From Pseudomonadota bacterium (GTDB lineage: Bacteria; Pseudomonadota; Alphaproteobacteria; Rhizobiales; Hyphomicrobiaceae): a stretch of 6,545 bases of DNA. The position numbers and the translations under genes were made by a program. Position 1 is the stretch's first letter. Every line of letters begins with the position of its first letter. The DNA lies in NCBI GenBank assembly GCA_023390485.1, contig JAEWCT010000357.1:1-6545 (forward strand), written 5' to 3'. This document shows, piece after piece, positions 1-6,095 of the stretch. A model generated the notes under the pieces. The model did not search any database and was not told where the DNA came from. It was given only the letters and a program-made list of their open reading frames with translations.

Positions 1-1150
1 TCCCCACCTTGCGATCTCTCAGCGCGCCTGAAATTTCGGGCTGGAGAATGTTGTACACGCCTGCCGAGCCGCAGCAGAGATGACCTTCGGGCACATCCAA
101 AACGGTGTAGCCCGCTTTCTTCAGCAGCGACTTCGGCTGGGTCGTTACGCGCTGTCCGTGCTGCAGCGAGCAGGCGGAATGATAGGCGACCTTGAGGCTC
201 GACCAGCGCTTCGGCGCGCCGATATCGTAGGCATCGAGAAATTCGCTGACGTCCTTGGCCATCGCGGCGATGTCCTTGGCGCGCTTGGCGTATTCGGTCT
301 CGTGCTTCAGCAGGTGGCCGTAATCCTTGACCGTGGTGCCGCAGCCCGACGTGTTGATGATGATGGCATCGACGCCGCCCTTGGCGATTTCCTTGCTCCA
401 GGCATCGACGTTGATCTTGGCGGCTTTAATCGCCTGCTCCTCGTGGCCGATGTGCTGGCTCAAGGCTCCGCAACAGGCGGCGCCCGCGGACACGATCACG
501 TCGATCCCGCCGCGCGCGAAAAGCCTGATCGTCGCGTCGTTGATTTCCGGCCTCAGCACCTGCTGGGCGCGGCCCGCGAGCATGATGACGCGGCCGGTCC
601 TGACGCCCGTCGGCGACGCCCTTCCCGGGCCGCGGAAACGGCCCGAACGCGGCGCGTCTATCGGCGCGAGGTTCACCATCGCGGCAAGTTCGGGAAGGTT
701 CAGCGCGCGCAGTGTGCGGGACATGCGCCGGCCCAAAGGCGCGGCCTTCATCGCCCACCTGAAGCGCCTCGGATAGGGCACGATCTCCGTCAGCGCACGG
801 CGGATCAGCCGATCCTTCAGGCTGCGCTTCCCGGTCTTCTCGATATGTTTCCGCGCGATCTCGACGAGATGCATGTAGTCGACGCCAGAGGGGCAGGTCG
901 TCATGCACGAGAAGCAGGAAAGACACCGGTCGATATGAACCGAGACCTCGGGCTTCGCGTCGAGCCCTTTCTCCAGCATGTCTTTAATCGCGTAGATGCG
1001 GCCGCGCGGACTGTCGCGCTCATCTCCGAGCGCGACGTAAGTCGGGCACGTCGCGGTGCAGAACCCGCAGTGCACGCAGCGCCGAAGGATGCGGTCGGCT
1101 TCCCGAACTTCCGGATCTTCCAGCTGCGATTTCGAAAAATTGGTTTGCAT
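1..1150 (-). CDS. glcF: Glycolate oxidase iron-sulfur subunit GlcF (C-terminus cut by window edge)
   Basis: This is the iron-sulfur subunit of glycolate oxidase. It takes electrons from the flavin subunits and passes them towards the respiratory chain at the inner membrane. The frame is open from an ATG at 1150 to the left edge, giving 383 complete codons; the family is usually somewhat over 400 residues, so the end is missing. Two 4Fe-4S ferredoxin motifs of the form CxxCxxCxxxC are visible at C25/C28/C31/C35 and C76/C79/C82/C86. Two cysteine-rich CCG-type domains follow, with a CCG at 226-228, a GCG around C270, a SAC at about 325-327 and a second CCG at 359-361. The segment GDERDSPRGRIYAIKDM (about 42-58) is typical of GlcF. 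It follows glcE by 26 bases, with only a weak AAGG (1155-1158) ahead of the start. Lactate-utilisation iron-sulfur proteins share this domain order, but the adjacent glcD and glcE settle the call. Confidence 0.95.
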   Translation of the reverse strand, partial: MQTNFSKSQLEDPEVREADRILRRCVHCGFCTATCPTYVALGDERDSPRGRIYAIKDMLEKGLDAKPEVSVHIDRCLSCFSCMTTCPSGVDYMHLVEIARKHIEKTGKRSLKDRLIRRALTEIVPYPRRFRWAMKAAPLGRRMSRTLRALNLPELAAMVNLAPIDAPRSGRFRGPGRASPTGVRTGRVIMLAGRAQQVLRPEINDATIRLFARGGIDVIVSAGAACCGALSQHIGHEEQAIKAAKINVDAWSKEIAKGGVDAIIINTSGCGTTVKDYGHLLKHETEYAKRAKDIAAMAKDVSEFLDAYDIGAPKRWSSLKVAYHSACSLQHGQRVTTQPKSLLKKAGYTVLDVPEGHLCCGSAGVYNILQPEISGALRDRKVG

Positions 1151-1176
1151 TGCGCCTTGTTGTCGAAAGGACGTGT

Positions 1177-2400
1177 CTAGAAATTGGCGTACATCCGCCC
1201 GCGATTGAGCAATCCGTTCGGATCGAACGCGGATTTGATACCGCGAGTCAATCTTTCGATCTCGGGCTTCAGGGGTTCGAAAACATCCACTGTCGAGCGG
1301 ATTTCGGGCTCTGCACGGATCAATGTCGCATGACCGCCACGCACGGCGACGGCGCGGCGAACGTCGGCGGCACCGGCATCGGCGGCGGCCGGAACTTCCA
1401 GCCAGACGAGCGCTCCCGACCAGTCGTAGAAAGCCACCGCGTGCATGAACTTTTGTATCGCAGCGACGATTTCGGGGGCTTTCGTCGGCAGCGTCGAAAT
1501 CCGCCACAGGCTCGTGTAGGTCGAGAACGGCATGACCGAGAGCGTGCGGAATTCGCTCCACAAGCCGAACGTCTCTTCCGGATCGAGTTCGATTGGGTTG
1601 CCGTAAACCTTGAGCGCGGTCTTCAGCTTTTCCTTGCGCTCGTCGATCGACGTCGAAAACGTCTCGAGGCGCAGAAGCGTCAGCGACTGCCTGACGCCTT
1701 TGAGCTTCGGCACCTTGAGCCGTTCGGCGCAATTCTTCGGCAGATGGACGGCGCCTGTAACTTCGAGCGGTGTTGCCATCGCAATGCCCAGCGCCTCGAT
1801 CGCCAGATCGTCGGGCAGGCCGATGTAAGCCAGCGTCTGCATGGTTTGCGGCAGCGGCGCGACTTTGAACGTCACTTCGGTCATGACGGCGAGCGTTCCC
1901 CAGCTGCCGGTCAATCCGCGCGCGACATCGATGCCGGCGACATTCTTCATCACGCGGCCGCCGGATTTAAAAAGCTCGCCACGGCCGTTGACGGCGCGGA
2001 CGCCGAGCAGGTTATCGCGCGCGCTTCCAACCGCGATGCGCCGGGAGCCGGAGAAGTTCGTTGCGAAGACGCCGCCAATCGACAGGGCGCCGCCGGGTGC
2101 GCCGGTCGCTGGGCCGAGATCGACGGGCTCGAAGGCGAGCATCTGTCCGCGTGCGGCAAGGATCTGCTCGATTTCAAAGACAGGCGTGCCCGATCGCGCG
2201 GACATCACAAGCTCTGTCGGTTCATACAGCGTCACGCCTTTGAGGCCCGATGTCGTCAGCACGACGTCCGAGCTTGCGACGCGGCCGGTGTTGCGCAGCG
2301 CGCCGTGGCCTACGACCTCGATGCCGCGCTTCTCGCGCGCGAGCCTTGCGATCATGGACTGCAATTCCCACTCGGCGGCGGGACGAAAAAGTTCACTCAC
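1177..2400 (-). CDS. glcE: Glycolate oxidase FAD-binding subunit GlcE
   Basis: GlcE is the second flavoprotein-family subunit of the glycolate oxidase complex and is required together with GlcD and GlcF. The protein has 407 residues, somewhat longer than the roughly 350 of the E. coli protein. The N-terminal FAD-binding fold shows GHGALRNTGR (31-40), a PGGALSIGGVFATNFSG stretch (102-118) and GGRVMKNVAGID (147-158), followed by GLTGSWGTLAVMTEVTFKV. The last parallels the GSEGQLGVITEATVKLV segment of GlcD, in line with the known relationship of the two subunits. The end FDPNGLLNRGRM is typical of the family. It lacks the HxGDGNxH motif seen in GlcD, as expected. The start is GTG at 2400, chosen because GGAGG (2411-2415) lies 10 bases upstream. 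The frame stays open further upstream inside glcD, but that extension has no family likeness. Only 2 bases separate it from the glcD stop, so translational coupling is likely. It ends with TAG. Confidence 0.95.
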   Translation of the reverse strand: MSELFRPAAEWELQSMIARLAREKRGIEVVGHGALRNTGRVASSDVVLTTSGLKGVTLYEPTELVMSARSGTPVFEIEQILAARGQMLAFEPVDLGPATGAPGGALSIGGVFATNFSGSRRIAVGSARDNLLGVRAVNGRGELFKSGGRVMKNVAGIDVARGLTGSWGTLAVMTEVTFKVAPLPQTMQTLAYIGLPDDLAIEALGIAMATPLEVTGAVHLPKNCAERLKVPKLKGVRQSLTLLRLETFSTSIDERKEKLKTALKVYGNPIELDPEETFGLWSEFRTLSVMPFSTYTSLWRISTLPTKAPEIVAAIQKFMHAVAFYDWSGALVWLEVPAAADAGAADVRRAVAVRGGHATLIRAEPEIRSTVDVFEPLKPEIERLTRGIKSAFDPNGLLNRGRMYANF

Positions 2401-2402
2401 GA

Positions 2403-3875
2403 TCAGGCTGCCTCCGGCGTGCTGGCGGCGTTGCCTGCACGCATGACGTCCGTAATGGCGAGCGGGAAGACCTTCGCCGGGTTCAGCCGCCACGTCGGAT
2501 CGAATACCGTTTTTATCCGCATCTGCACGGCAAGATCGGTCGCTGAGAACTGGGTTGTCATCAACTCGCGCTTTTCGATGCCGACACCGTGCTCGCCCGT
2601 GAGACAGCCGCCAAGCTCGACGCAAAGCTTGAGGATCGTTTCGCCGGCCATTTCGGCGTTTGCGGCCTGCTCGGGGTCGTTGGCGTCGTAAAGGATCAGC
2701 GGATGCAGGTTGCCGTCGCCGGCATGGAAGATGTTTGCGACCTTCAGACCGTACTCGGCGCAAATCTGGCTGATCCGCGTTAGCGCGTGCGGCAGCTGCG
2801 CGAGCGGGATCGTGCCGTCCATGCAGAGGTAATCGGAAATACGTCCGATCGCTCCGAAGGCGGCCTTGCGGCCTGCCCAGATGCGCGCGCTCTGGTCGGC
2901 ATCGGCGCTGATCTGAACGGTCTTCGGGTCGAAGCGCGCGGCGATTTCGGCGATGCGGCCGAGCAGGATGCCGATTTCCGCCTCCGAGCCTTCGACCTCG
3001 ACAATCAGCAACGCTTCCACGTCGAGCGGATAACCGGCTCCGGCGAAGGCTTCGCATACTTCGATCGCCGCATGATCCATGTATTCGATCGCGACCGGAA
3101 TGATGCCGGCGGCGATGATCGCGGAGACGCAGCTGCCCGCGGCTTCCGGCGAGCGGAACCCGATCATCATCGGCCGCGCACCTTCGGGCGCTGGAACGAG
3201 CTTGACGGTGGCTTCGGTGATGACGCCGAGCTGGCCTTCCGAGCCGATCACCAAGCTCAGCAGATCATAGCCGTTGCGTTCGAGCGCGGAGCCGCCAATC
3301 TCGACGACGGTGCCATCGATCAGCACCATTTTCACGCCGAGAACATTGTGTGTCGTCACACCGTATTTGAGGCAGTGTGCGCCGCCGGAATTCATCGCGA
3401 GATTTCCCGCCAGCGTGCAGGCCAATTGCGACGAAGGATCGGGTGCGTAGAAAAAGCCTTCCGCCGCGACATTCGCCGTGATCTGGAGATTTGTTATTCC
3501 GGCTTCGAGACGCGCTAAGCGGTTGGTGTAATCGATCTCGAGCACGCGGTTCATCTTCGAAATGCATAGGACGATGGAATCCTCCGACGGCAGCGAACCG
3601 CCGCACAGGGAGGTGCCGGCGCCGCGGGGAACGACCTTGACGTCGTTCTCGTGGCAGTACTTCAAGATCTTAGAGACTTCTTCGGTCGTGCGCGGCAGCA
3701 CGACGAGCATCGGCACACGGCGGTAAGCCGTGAACGCATCCGTCTCGTAGGCGCGTCGCCCATCCTCGTCGACGATCAGAAGATCGTTGCCGACCCGGCT
3801 TTTCAGGCCCTCGATCAGAATTGGCAGCCGCCGCAGGACGCCAACATCGGGCTCAGGCAGCTCGATATGCGGCAT
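2403..3875 (-). CDS. glcD: Glycolate oxidase catalytic flavoprotein subunit GlcD
   Basis: GlcD is the FAD-dependent catalytic subunit that oxidises glycolate to glyoxylate. From the ATG at 3875 it has 490 residues, close to the family norm of about 500. The FAD-binding domain (PCMH fold, about 50-230) shows PRGAGTSLCGG (83-93), YAPDPSS (143-149) and GNLAMNSGG (157-165). The C-terminal FAD-linked oxidase domain carries HAGDGNLHP (384-392) and GEHGVG (427-432), and the protein ends near FDPTWRLNPAKVFP. The family includes D-lactate dehydrogenases and D-2-hydroxyglutarate dehydrogenases; glcE and glcF directly downstream make glycolate oxidase much the best call. A TTG at 3896 would add seven residues (MAWRLKT), but ATG 3875 has a GGAG 10 bases upstream and its MPHIELPEP beginning fits better. 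It is the first gene of glcDEF, separated from the upstream gene by 190 bases that hold a stem-loop. Confidence 0.96.
   Translation of the reverse strand: MPHIELPEPDVGVLRRLPILIEGLKSRVGNDLLIVDEDGRRAYETDAFTAYRRVPMLVVLPRTTEEVSKILKYCHENDVKVVPRGAGTSLCGGSLPSEDSIVLCISKMNRVLEIDYTNRLARLEAGITNLQITANVAAEGFFYAPDPSSQLACTLAGNLAMNSGGAHCLKYGVTTHNVLGVKMVLIDGTVVEIGGSALERNGYDLLSLVIGSEGQLGVITEATVKLVPAPEGARPMMIGFRSPEAAGSCVSAIIAAGIIPVAIEYMDHAAIEVCEAFAGAGYPLDVEALLIVEVEGSEAEIGILLGRIAEIAARFDPKTVQISADADQSARIWAGRKAAFGAIGRISDYLCMDGTIPLAQLPHALTRISQICAEYGLKVANIFHAGDGNLHPLILYDANDPEQAANAEMAGETILKLCVELGGCLTGEHGVGIEKRELMTTQFSATDLAVQMRIKTVFDPTWRLNPAKVFPLAITDVMRAGNAASTPEAA
2411..2415 (-). promoter_or_regulatory. Ribosome binding site of glcE
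   Basis: GGAGG read on the minus strand lies 10 bases before the GTG at 2400, inside the last codons of glcD. It decides the glcE start, since no ATG fits there and the frame is open far upstream. Confidence 0.75.
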
Positions 3876-3885
3876 CGTCTTCAGT

Positions 3886-3889
3886 CTCC
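3886..3889 (-). promoter_or_regulatory. Ribosome binding site of glcD
   Basis: GGAG on the minus strand lies 10 bases before the ATG at 3875. It overlaps the seven-codon extension that a TTG start at 3896 would give, so it favours the ATG over the TTG. Confidence 0.6.
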
Positions 3890-3907
3890 AAGCCAATAGT
3901 CATGCCG

Positions 3908-3932
3908 GCTGTTTCGCTCTCGGAGCGACAGC
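3908..3932 (-). promoter_or_regulatory. Stem-loop in the glcD leader
   Basis: Read on the minus strand, GCTGT CGCTC pairs with GAGCG (AA bulge) ACAGC around a CGA triloop: a 10-bp stem with a two-base bulge. It ends 32 bases before the glcD ATG and 18 bases before its GGAG. There is no run of T after it, so it does not look like an intrinsic terminator. It could be an mRNA structure affecting glcDEF translation or stability, or an operator, or chance in GC-rich DNA. The pairing is seen; the role is not shown. Confidence 0.4.
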
Positions 3933-4001
3933 TCAGAACGAGGCGCCCCGAATTCGCGCCCGTGGCAAGCTGGACGCGTGACCGCGGACGTTAATCATCC
4001 T

Positions 4002-4012
4002 CGCACAGTGCG
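4002..4012. repeat. Short perfect palindrome upstream of glcD (CGCACAGTGCG)
   Basis: CGCAC and GTGCG are inverted around a single base, giving an 11-base dyad in the gap upstream of glcD, about 127 bases before its ATG. This size and symmetry would suit a dimeric regulator, but no known glc operator is recognised. No clear -35/-10 pair could be placed beside it. It may be chance. Confidence 0.25.
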
Positions 4013-4065
4013 CCCCTGAGCGGCAATATGGGCCTCGGTTTCCCCCATGGGAAGAAGCGCGATAC

Positions 4066-4482
4066 TCAACGGCGATCGCCTGGCCCGAGCCAGCGCTGGC
4101 CGCCCTGGTCACGAGGATCGTGAAATTCGCGCGGCGGTCCTCGCATATCGCGTGCTTCGCCCGGTCCGCGCGCGTCGCCGCCCATGCCACGGGGTTCGCG
4201 GTCGCGCATATCCGGTGGACGGCCCTCGCGCGGATTGCGGCCATCGCGCCCTTCCCGCACACGGGCGCCCGAGAAGCATTGGGTGATGCAGGACTGCAAC
4301 TGGGCGTCGCAATGCGCAGAAAACAGAAGTTTTGCGGCCATACGGCAAGAGTTGTGCTGCGACCGGCAAGCCTCGGCACAGGGGTCGGCGTTCGCGCTGC
4401 CGGCAGCAAAAGCCGACATCGCCAGGACAGCCAGCAAGGCTCTCCCGACCGATTTTATCGACTTTACCGAAGCCTGAAACAC
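4066..4482 (-). CDS. Small exported protein with six mirror-placed cysteines and an Arg/Gly-rich tail, function unknown
   Basis: I do not recognise this gene. It encodes 138 residues. The N-terminus is a clear signal peptide: lysines and arginine in residues 7-14, a hydrophobic core LLAVLAMSAFAAG (16-28), and a probable signal peptidase I site after A32 (ANA/DP). The mature protein would have about 106 residues. Residues 35-69 hold six cysteines, C35, C39, C46, C58, C65 and C69, spaced CX3CX6C then CX6CX3C. Residues 70-138 form a low-complexity tail with 17 Arg, 14 Gly and 13 acidic residues and no Lys, probably disordered. The start is GTG with AGGAGG (4489-4494) six bases upstream, which together with the signal peptide supports a real gene over the overlapping frames. 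It lies 130 bases downstream of gshA and 190 upstream of glcD. A periplasmic, disulfide-bonded protein is the likely form; a cofactor, metal or binding partner cannot be named. Confidence 0.75.
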   Translation of the reverse strand: MFQASVKSIKSVGRALLAVLAMSAFAAGSANADPCAEACRSQHNSCRMAAKLLFSAHCDAQLQSCITQCFSGARVREGRDGRNPREGRPPDMRDREPRGMGGDARGPGEARDMRGPPREFHDPRDQGGQRWLGPGDRR

Positions 4483-4488
4483 CTACCG

Positions 4489-4494
4489 CCTCCT
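4489..4494 (-). promoter_or_regulatory. Strong ribosome binding site of the cysteine-rich exported protein
   Basis: AGGAGG on the minus strand lies six bases before the GTG at 4482. This is a full consensus site at good spacing. It is the main nucleotide-level evidence that this small reading frame, and not the competing overlapping ones, is translated. Confidence 0.75.
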
Positions 4495-4556
4495 CATCAT
4501 CCCCGGGCCGTGCTGGGCGGCTGAGCCTAGGCAAGCCGTGGAGGCTAGTGTCGGGT

Positions 4557-4568
4557 CCATGAACATGG
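4557..4568. repeat. Inverted repeat between gshA and the exported-protein gene
   Basis: CCATG and CATGG are inverted around AA, with partial pairing continuing outward past a mismatch. It lies 45 bases after the gshA stop and 75 bases before the GTG of the next gene. It could be an operator for that gene or part of the gshA 3' end. No T run follows on the minus strand, so it is not an intrinsic terminator. Confidence 0.2.
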
Positions 4569-4612
4569 CCTGAACCGGAGGACGCACGCGTTTCCGTCGG
4601 ACGGCGGCGCCA

Positions 4613-5995
4613 TCAGAAGGCGAATTCTTCGAAAATCCGATCAATGTTACCGTGCCACTCCCCCGAATAGCGACGAAGCAACTCGTCCGATACGGTCTGG
4701 CCGCTGCCTGCGATCTTGTCGAGCGGCGTAAGGTATACCGTCTCGTCCTGGTTTTTCGCGTTGATGCGGGCTCGGTTTTTGAGACCGGTCCGCGAAATGC
4801 GCAACGCCTGGCGGGCAATGTTTCCGACGGTCGTGTTTCGAAATGGCGCCGCAAGTGCCATTTTCGGAACGTCCGCCCTGAGCCTTTCGCGCTCTTCGTC
4901 GGTCCAATCGCGAACGAGCGTCCAGGCCTGATCCAGCGCGGCTTCATCGTAAAGAACGCCTGCCCAAAAGGCCGAGAGCGCCGTAATTGTTCCCCAGCGC
5001 CCACCGTCGGCGCCGCGCATTTCGAGGAAACGCTTAAGGCGGACTTCCGGAAAAAGCGTGGTGAGGTGGTCCGACCAATCATCGACAGTCGGCAGCTGGC
5101 CTGGAAGCCTCGGTAGGCGGCCAGCCAGAAAATCGCGAAACGACGATCCGGCGACATCGATGTAATTGCCGTCGCGATAGACGAAGTACATCGGGACATC
5201 GAGCGCGTAATCGACGTAGCGCTCATAACCCATACCGTCTTCGAACACGAACGGCAGCATACCGGTGCGGCGCTTGTCGGTGTCGAGCCAGACTTGACTG
5301 CGCATCGACTGAAAGCCGTTGGGGTGGCCTTCCGTGAACGGAGACGAAGCAAAAAGCGCGGTCGCGATCGGCTGCAGCGCCAGCGACACCCGCAGCTTTT
5401 TCACCATGTCGGCTTCGGATGAAAAGTCGAGGTTCACCTGAACCGTCGCGGTCCGGTACATCATGTCGAGACCGCGGCTGCCGACGATCGGCATGTAGCG
5501 CGTCATCACCGCATAGCGCTTTTTCGGCATATGCGGGATCTGGTCGAGCCGCCACTTCGGCGAAAACCCGACACCCAGAAATCCGATCGCCAGATCTTCG
5601 CCGACGTCGAGCACCTCGCGCAGATGCTCGTCGGTTTCCGCGGCGGTTTCATGTAGCGTTTCGAGTGGCGCACCGGAGAGCTCGAACTGGCCGCCGGGCT
5701 CGAGGCTGATCGTGCCGCCCTTTTCTCCATCCGGACGCTTCAGGGCGATGATGTTCTCGCCCTCTTTGATCGGGAGCCAGCCGTAGCGGCGGATAAGCTC
5801 TTCCATCAAGGCGCGAATGCCGTCGTTGCCGCCGTAGGGCACCGGGTCCAACGTTACTGTGCGAAACACGAATTTCTCGTGCTCGGTGCCGATGCGCCAA
5901 TCGGCTTTCGGCTTCTCGCCAGCCGCGATCCAGCGCACGAGATCCTCGTGGCTCTCGATCGCCTTGCTTGCAGCGCCTTGTTCTCGCGTCGACAT
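4613..5995 (-). CDS. gshA: Glutamate-cysteine ligase, plant/alphaproteobacterial type
   Basis: This cytoplasmic enzyme joins glutamate and cysteine with ATP to give gamma-glutamylcysteine, the first and usually limiting step of glutathione synthesis. The protein is 460 residues, normal for the GCS2/plant-type class. Visible family segments include GTEHEKF (36-42), KEGENIIALKR (77-87), ISLEPGGQFELSGAP (96-110), MPKKRYAVMTRYMP (156-169) and MMYRTATVQVNLDF (178-191). Acidic residues in the GTEHEK and SLEPGGQ strands are of the kind that bind metal and substrate in this family. I find no cysteine anywhere in the protein, so disulfide control as described for plant enzymes is not possible here. 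The ATG start at 5995 gives the expected N-terminus, though only GGGA directly before it resembles a ribosome site. It follows rsmE by 100 bases on the same strand, an arrangement common in Alphaproteobacteria. It ends with TGA. Confidence 0.96.
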   Translation of the reverse strand: MSTREQGAASKAIESHEDLVRWIAAGEKPKADWRIGTEHEKFVFRTVTLDPVPYGGNDGIRALMEELIRRYGWLPIKEGENIIALKRPDGEKGGTISLEPGGQFELSGAPLETLHETAAETDEHLREVLDVGEDLAIGFLGVGFSPKWRLDQIPHMPKKRYAVMTRYMPIVGSRGLDMMYRTATVQVNLDFSSEADMVKKLRVSLALQPIATALFASSPFTEGHPNGFQSMRSQVWLDTDKRRTGMLPFVFEDGMGYERYVDYALDVPMYFVYRDGNYIDVAGSSFRDFLAGRLPRLPGQLPTVDDWSDHLTTLFPEVRLKRFLEMRGADGGRWGTITALSAFWAGVLYDEAALDQAWTLVRDWTDEERERLRADVPKMALAAPFRNTTVGNIARQALRISRTGLKNRARINAKNQDETVYLTPLDKIAGSGQTVSDELLRRYSGEWHGNIDRIFEEFAF

Positions 5996-6095
5996 TCCCG
6001 AGCGACCTAGCCTTGCTGATCTGGTGCGGCATGCTCCGCAGCCTGAGCCTTATGGCGGTGACCGGCGGGAACGGCAAGCGTCCCCGGAAGCGCGG

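Noticed and set aside
80..1180. Plus-strand open frame (366 codons)
   Set aside because: It is antisense to glcF, whose two ferredoxin motifs and CCG domains are intact. The plus-strand product has no coherent motif.
1150..2691. Long plus-strand open frame (513 codons)
   Set aside because: It runs antisense to glcE and part of glcD, which have clear family motifs. Its protein is Arg/Asp/Gly-rich with no recognisable domain. Long antisense frames are expected opposite GC-rich genes.
2401..3057. 5' extension of the glcE frame
   Set aside because: The frame is open for 219 more codons inside glcD, but the residues are low-complexity Arg-rich and unlike GlcE. GTG 2400 with GGAGG is the supported start.
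2787..3518. Plus-strand open frame opposite glcD
   Set aside because: It lies opposite the conserved core of GlcD and has a composition typical of a shadow frame.
3876..3896. TTG start adding seven residues to GlcD
   Set aside because: The ATG at 3875 has a properly spaced GGAG, and the extension would overlap that ribosome site. TTG starts are rare.
4040..4053. TTCCC-GGGAA hairpin just after the cysteine-rich gene as a terminator
   Set aside because: The stem is only 5 bp and no T run follows on the minus strand, so an intrinsic terminator is not supported.
4120..4524. Overlapping frames on both strands across the cysteine-rich gene, including minus-strand frames 3933-4409 and 4109-4534
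   Set aside because: None has a signal peptide, a ribosome binding site as good as AGGAGG, or a sensible composition. Only the 4066-4482 frame has all three.
4483..5352. Minus-strand frame inside gshA in another phase, and similar ones at 5223-5555 and 5649-6077
   Set aside because: They are shadows of gshA, rich in Arg and Ser with no domain, while the gshA frame carries the family motifs.
6025..6040. TGCGG-CCGCA hairpin between rsmE and gshA
   Set aside because: A 5-bp stem with a six-base loop is common by chance in GC-rich DNA and has no T run or other support.
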